From assembly GCA_050084515.1 (NCBI GenBank), contig CM114275.1, forward strand, positions 14,942,001 to 15,006,000: 64,000 nt of DNA, read 5' to 3'. The DNA comes from Blasia pusilla (Eukaryota > Marchantiophyta > Marchantiopsida > Blasiales). The notes beneath the pieces are model-generated. The model ran no database searches. It had not been told where the DNA came from and saw only the letters and a program-made list of their open reading frames with translations. The translations under genes were made by a program, and so were the position numbers. Of the stretch, positions 63,124 to 64,000 are shown piece by piece; the first letter of the stretch is position 1, and each line of letters begins with the position of its first letter.

Positions 63124-64000
63124 CTGCCACATGAAGTTTCCCCATTGTCTCATACGGACGGTCCACCAACTGAGCCACAAACACAACTCTTTGTATTTCC
63201 CCTCAATTGCATGCTTCCTCCACCACATATGAAGCTCTTCGTGGCACTCCATGGCTTGTTTCAAGGTTTTGCTATCCTTGCAACCTTGAAGTAGAGCAAT
63301 ATGCTTTGTTCTCTTAATCTCCTTGATGCAGGATTTTGTCTAGCCAATCACGGAGTCTTGCCGATGGAAAGCATCGGACCTTTCCCTTTCCAGTTGAACT
63401 TCTCCCCCCCGGAACACTTCCCTGATAGCAATCCATCCCCGTTGGGCATTTTTTGCCATAAACCCATAAATTTCAGGATGAGGCCTTTTGTTTTCCTTCA
63501 CCACCTCTAGTACGAGTAACCAGCACATCTTCAAGCTGCCAACATCTTCTCTTTTCATCTCACAGACAAAAATGTTTTTGAGACCCTTCTCCACATGGTC
63601 GTAAACATGTGCATCCATGGTCAACCATCTATTTAACACCCTGTATCAAACATCAAAGCTAACCCAACTCCCAAATAGATCGTCTCCCTCCCTCATTTAG
63701 TTAATAAGATCCAAGCCGTTGGTCGGCCTTGTAGTAGACATTTCGAAGACATATGTTGTGGATCCCTTGCCTCCTTGGCCCATGAATTGCCATCTTTGAA
63801 TGAATGGAAACTTGGAGTTAGCTTTGATCTTGGTGATGGCATCCATCTCCGCGATCTTTCCATCAAGTATTCGTATTTGATGTAGTAAGTTCCTGGAGCA
63901 TTGAGGATCAGCCAAGAATGCCATATTTTCCCATAGTTTTCTCTCCTCAATTGCCGTGATCTCCCCTTGGCTAGGGATACCCAACAGTTGTTCACAAATT
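63124..64000 (-). pseudogene. MULE-4 transposase exon 1, partial
   Basis: Minus-strand pieces match MULE-3 51500-50938. From right to left: EMDAITKIKANSKFPFIQRW, then RWLTMDAHVYDHVEKGLKNIFVCE, then IYGFMAKNAQRGWIAIREVF, where the Asp of MULE-2 (MADNAQ) is Lys. WWRKHAIEGKYKELC and the donor follow. Stops and frame changes occur near 63340 and 63680. The gene runs off the window. Confidence 0.75.

Noticed and set aside
1-64000. Host protein-coding gene, tRNA or rRNA
   Set aside because: All recognisable domains belong to retrotransposon or MULE proteins. No tRNA cloverleaf or rRNA block was noticed by eye; tRNA-like matches are only primer-binding sites.

Overview
This window is plant-type nuclear DNA made almost wholly of transposable elements; I found no host gene, rRNA or tRNA. 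It holds chromodomain Ty3/gypsy elements, a Ty1/copia element with a plant-type primer site, a gypsy element carrying a cytosine-5 DNA methyltransferase (DNMT) fragment, and giant Mutator-like (MULE) elements. DNMT-bearing gypsy elements are known from charophyte algae, so a streptophyte outside the flowering plants (charophyte, bryophyte, lycophyte or fern) is my best guess. No host gene confirms it.

Layout. 1-9950: a decayed gypsy element (gypsy-A). Its integrase is split by a solo LTR (7215-8475) with a perfect 5-bp target duplication; part of an inverted LTR of the same family lies at 1-818. 9952-20984: MULE-1, with a leftward four- or five-exon gene (ORF2) and a rightward SWIM-type transposase gene, separated by a bidirectional promoter. 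20985-41000: MULE-2, the same layout, with a gypsy-1 copy (26089-33123) at its centre and a copia element (33871-38842) in its transposase intron. 41000-48515: gypsy-2, in the order pre-RT, integrase, LTR region, gag, protease, DNMT on the minus strand. 48516-54305: MULE-3, inverted relative to MULE-2, whose ORF2 start is fused in frame to a second, 5'-truncated gypsy-1 (to 58090). 58091-61850: a second gypsy-2 fragment. 61980-62604: a short element with MULE-type inverted ends. 62605-64000: MULE-4 fragment.

Main novelty. ORF2 of the giant MULEs reads as a coiled-coil N-terminus, a ParB/sulfiredoxin-like DGNHR motif, and a C-terminal circularly permuted (beta-class) DNA methyltransferase. The methyltransferase has a DPPY-like motif first and the S-adenosylmethionine-binding motifs (X and I) after it, on the next exon. 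The promoter and introns of the same elements are packed with a perfect 12+3+12-bp palindrome. A transposon that encodes a ParB-like methyltransferase and carries dozens of palindromic candidate sites is the system most worth following up. Separately, gypsy-2 carries motifs I and IV of a DNMT3/DRM-like enzyme between protease and reverse transcriptase. Every copy here is damaged, so activity would have to come from intact copies elsewhere.
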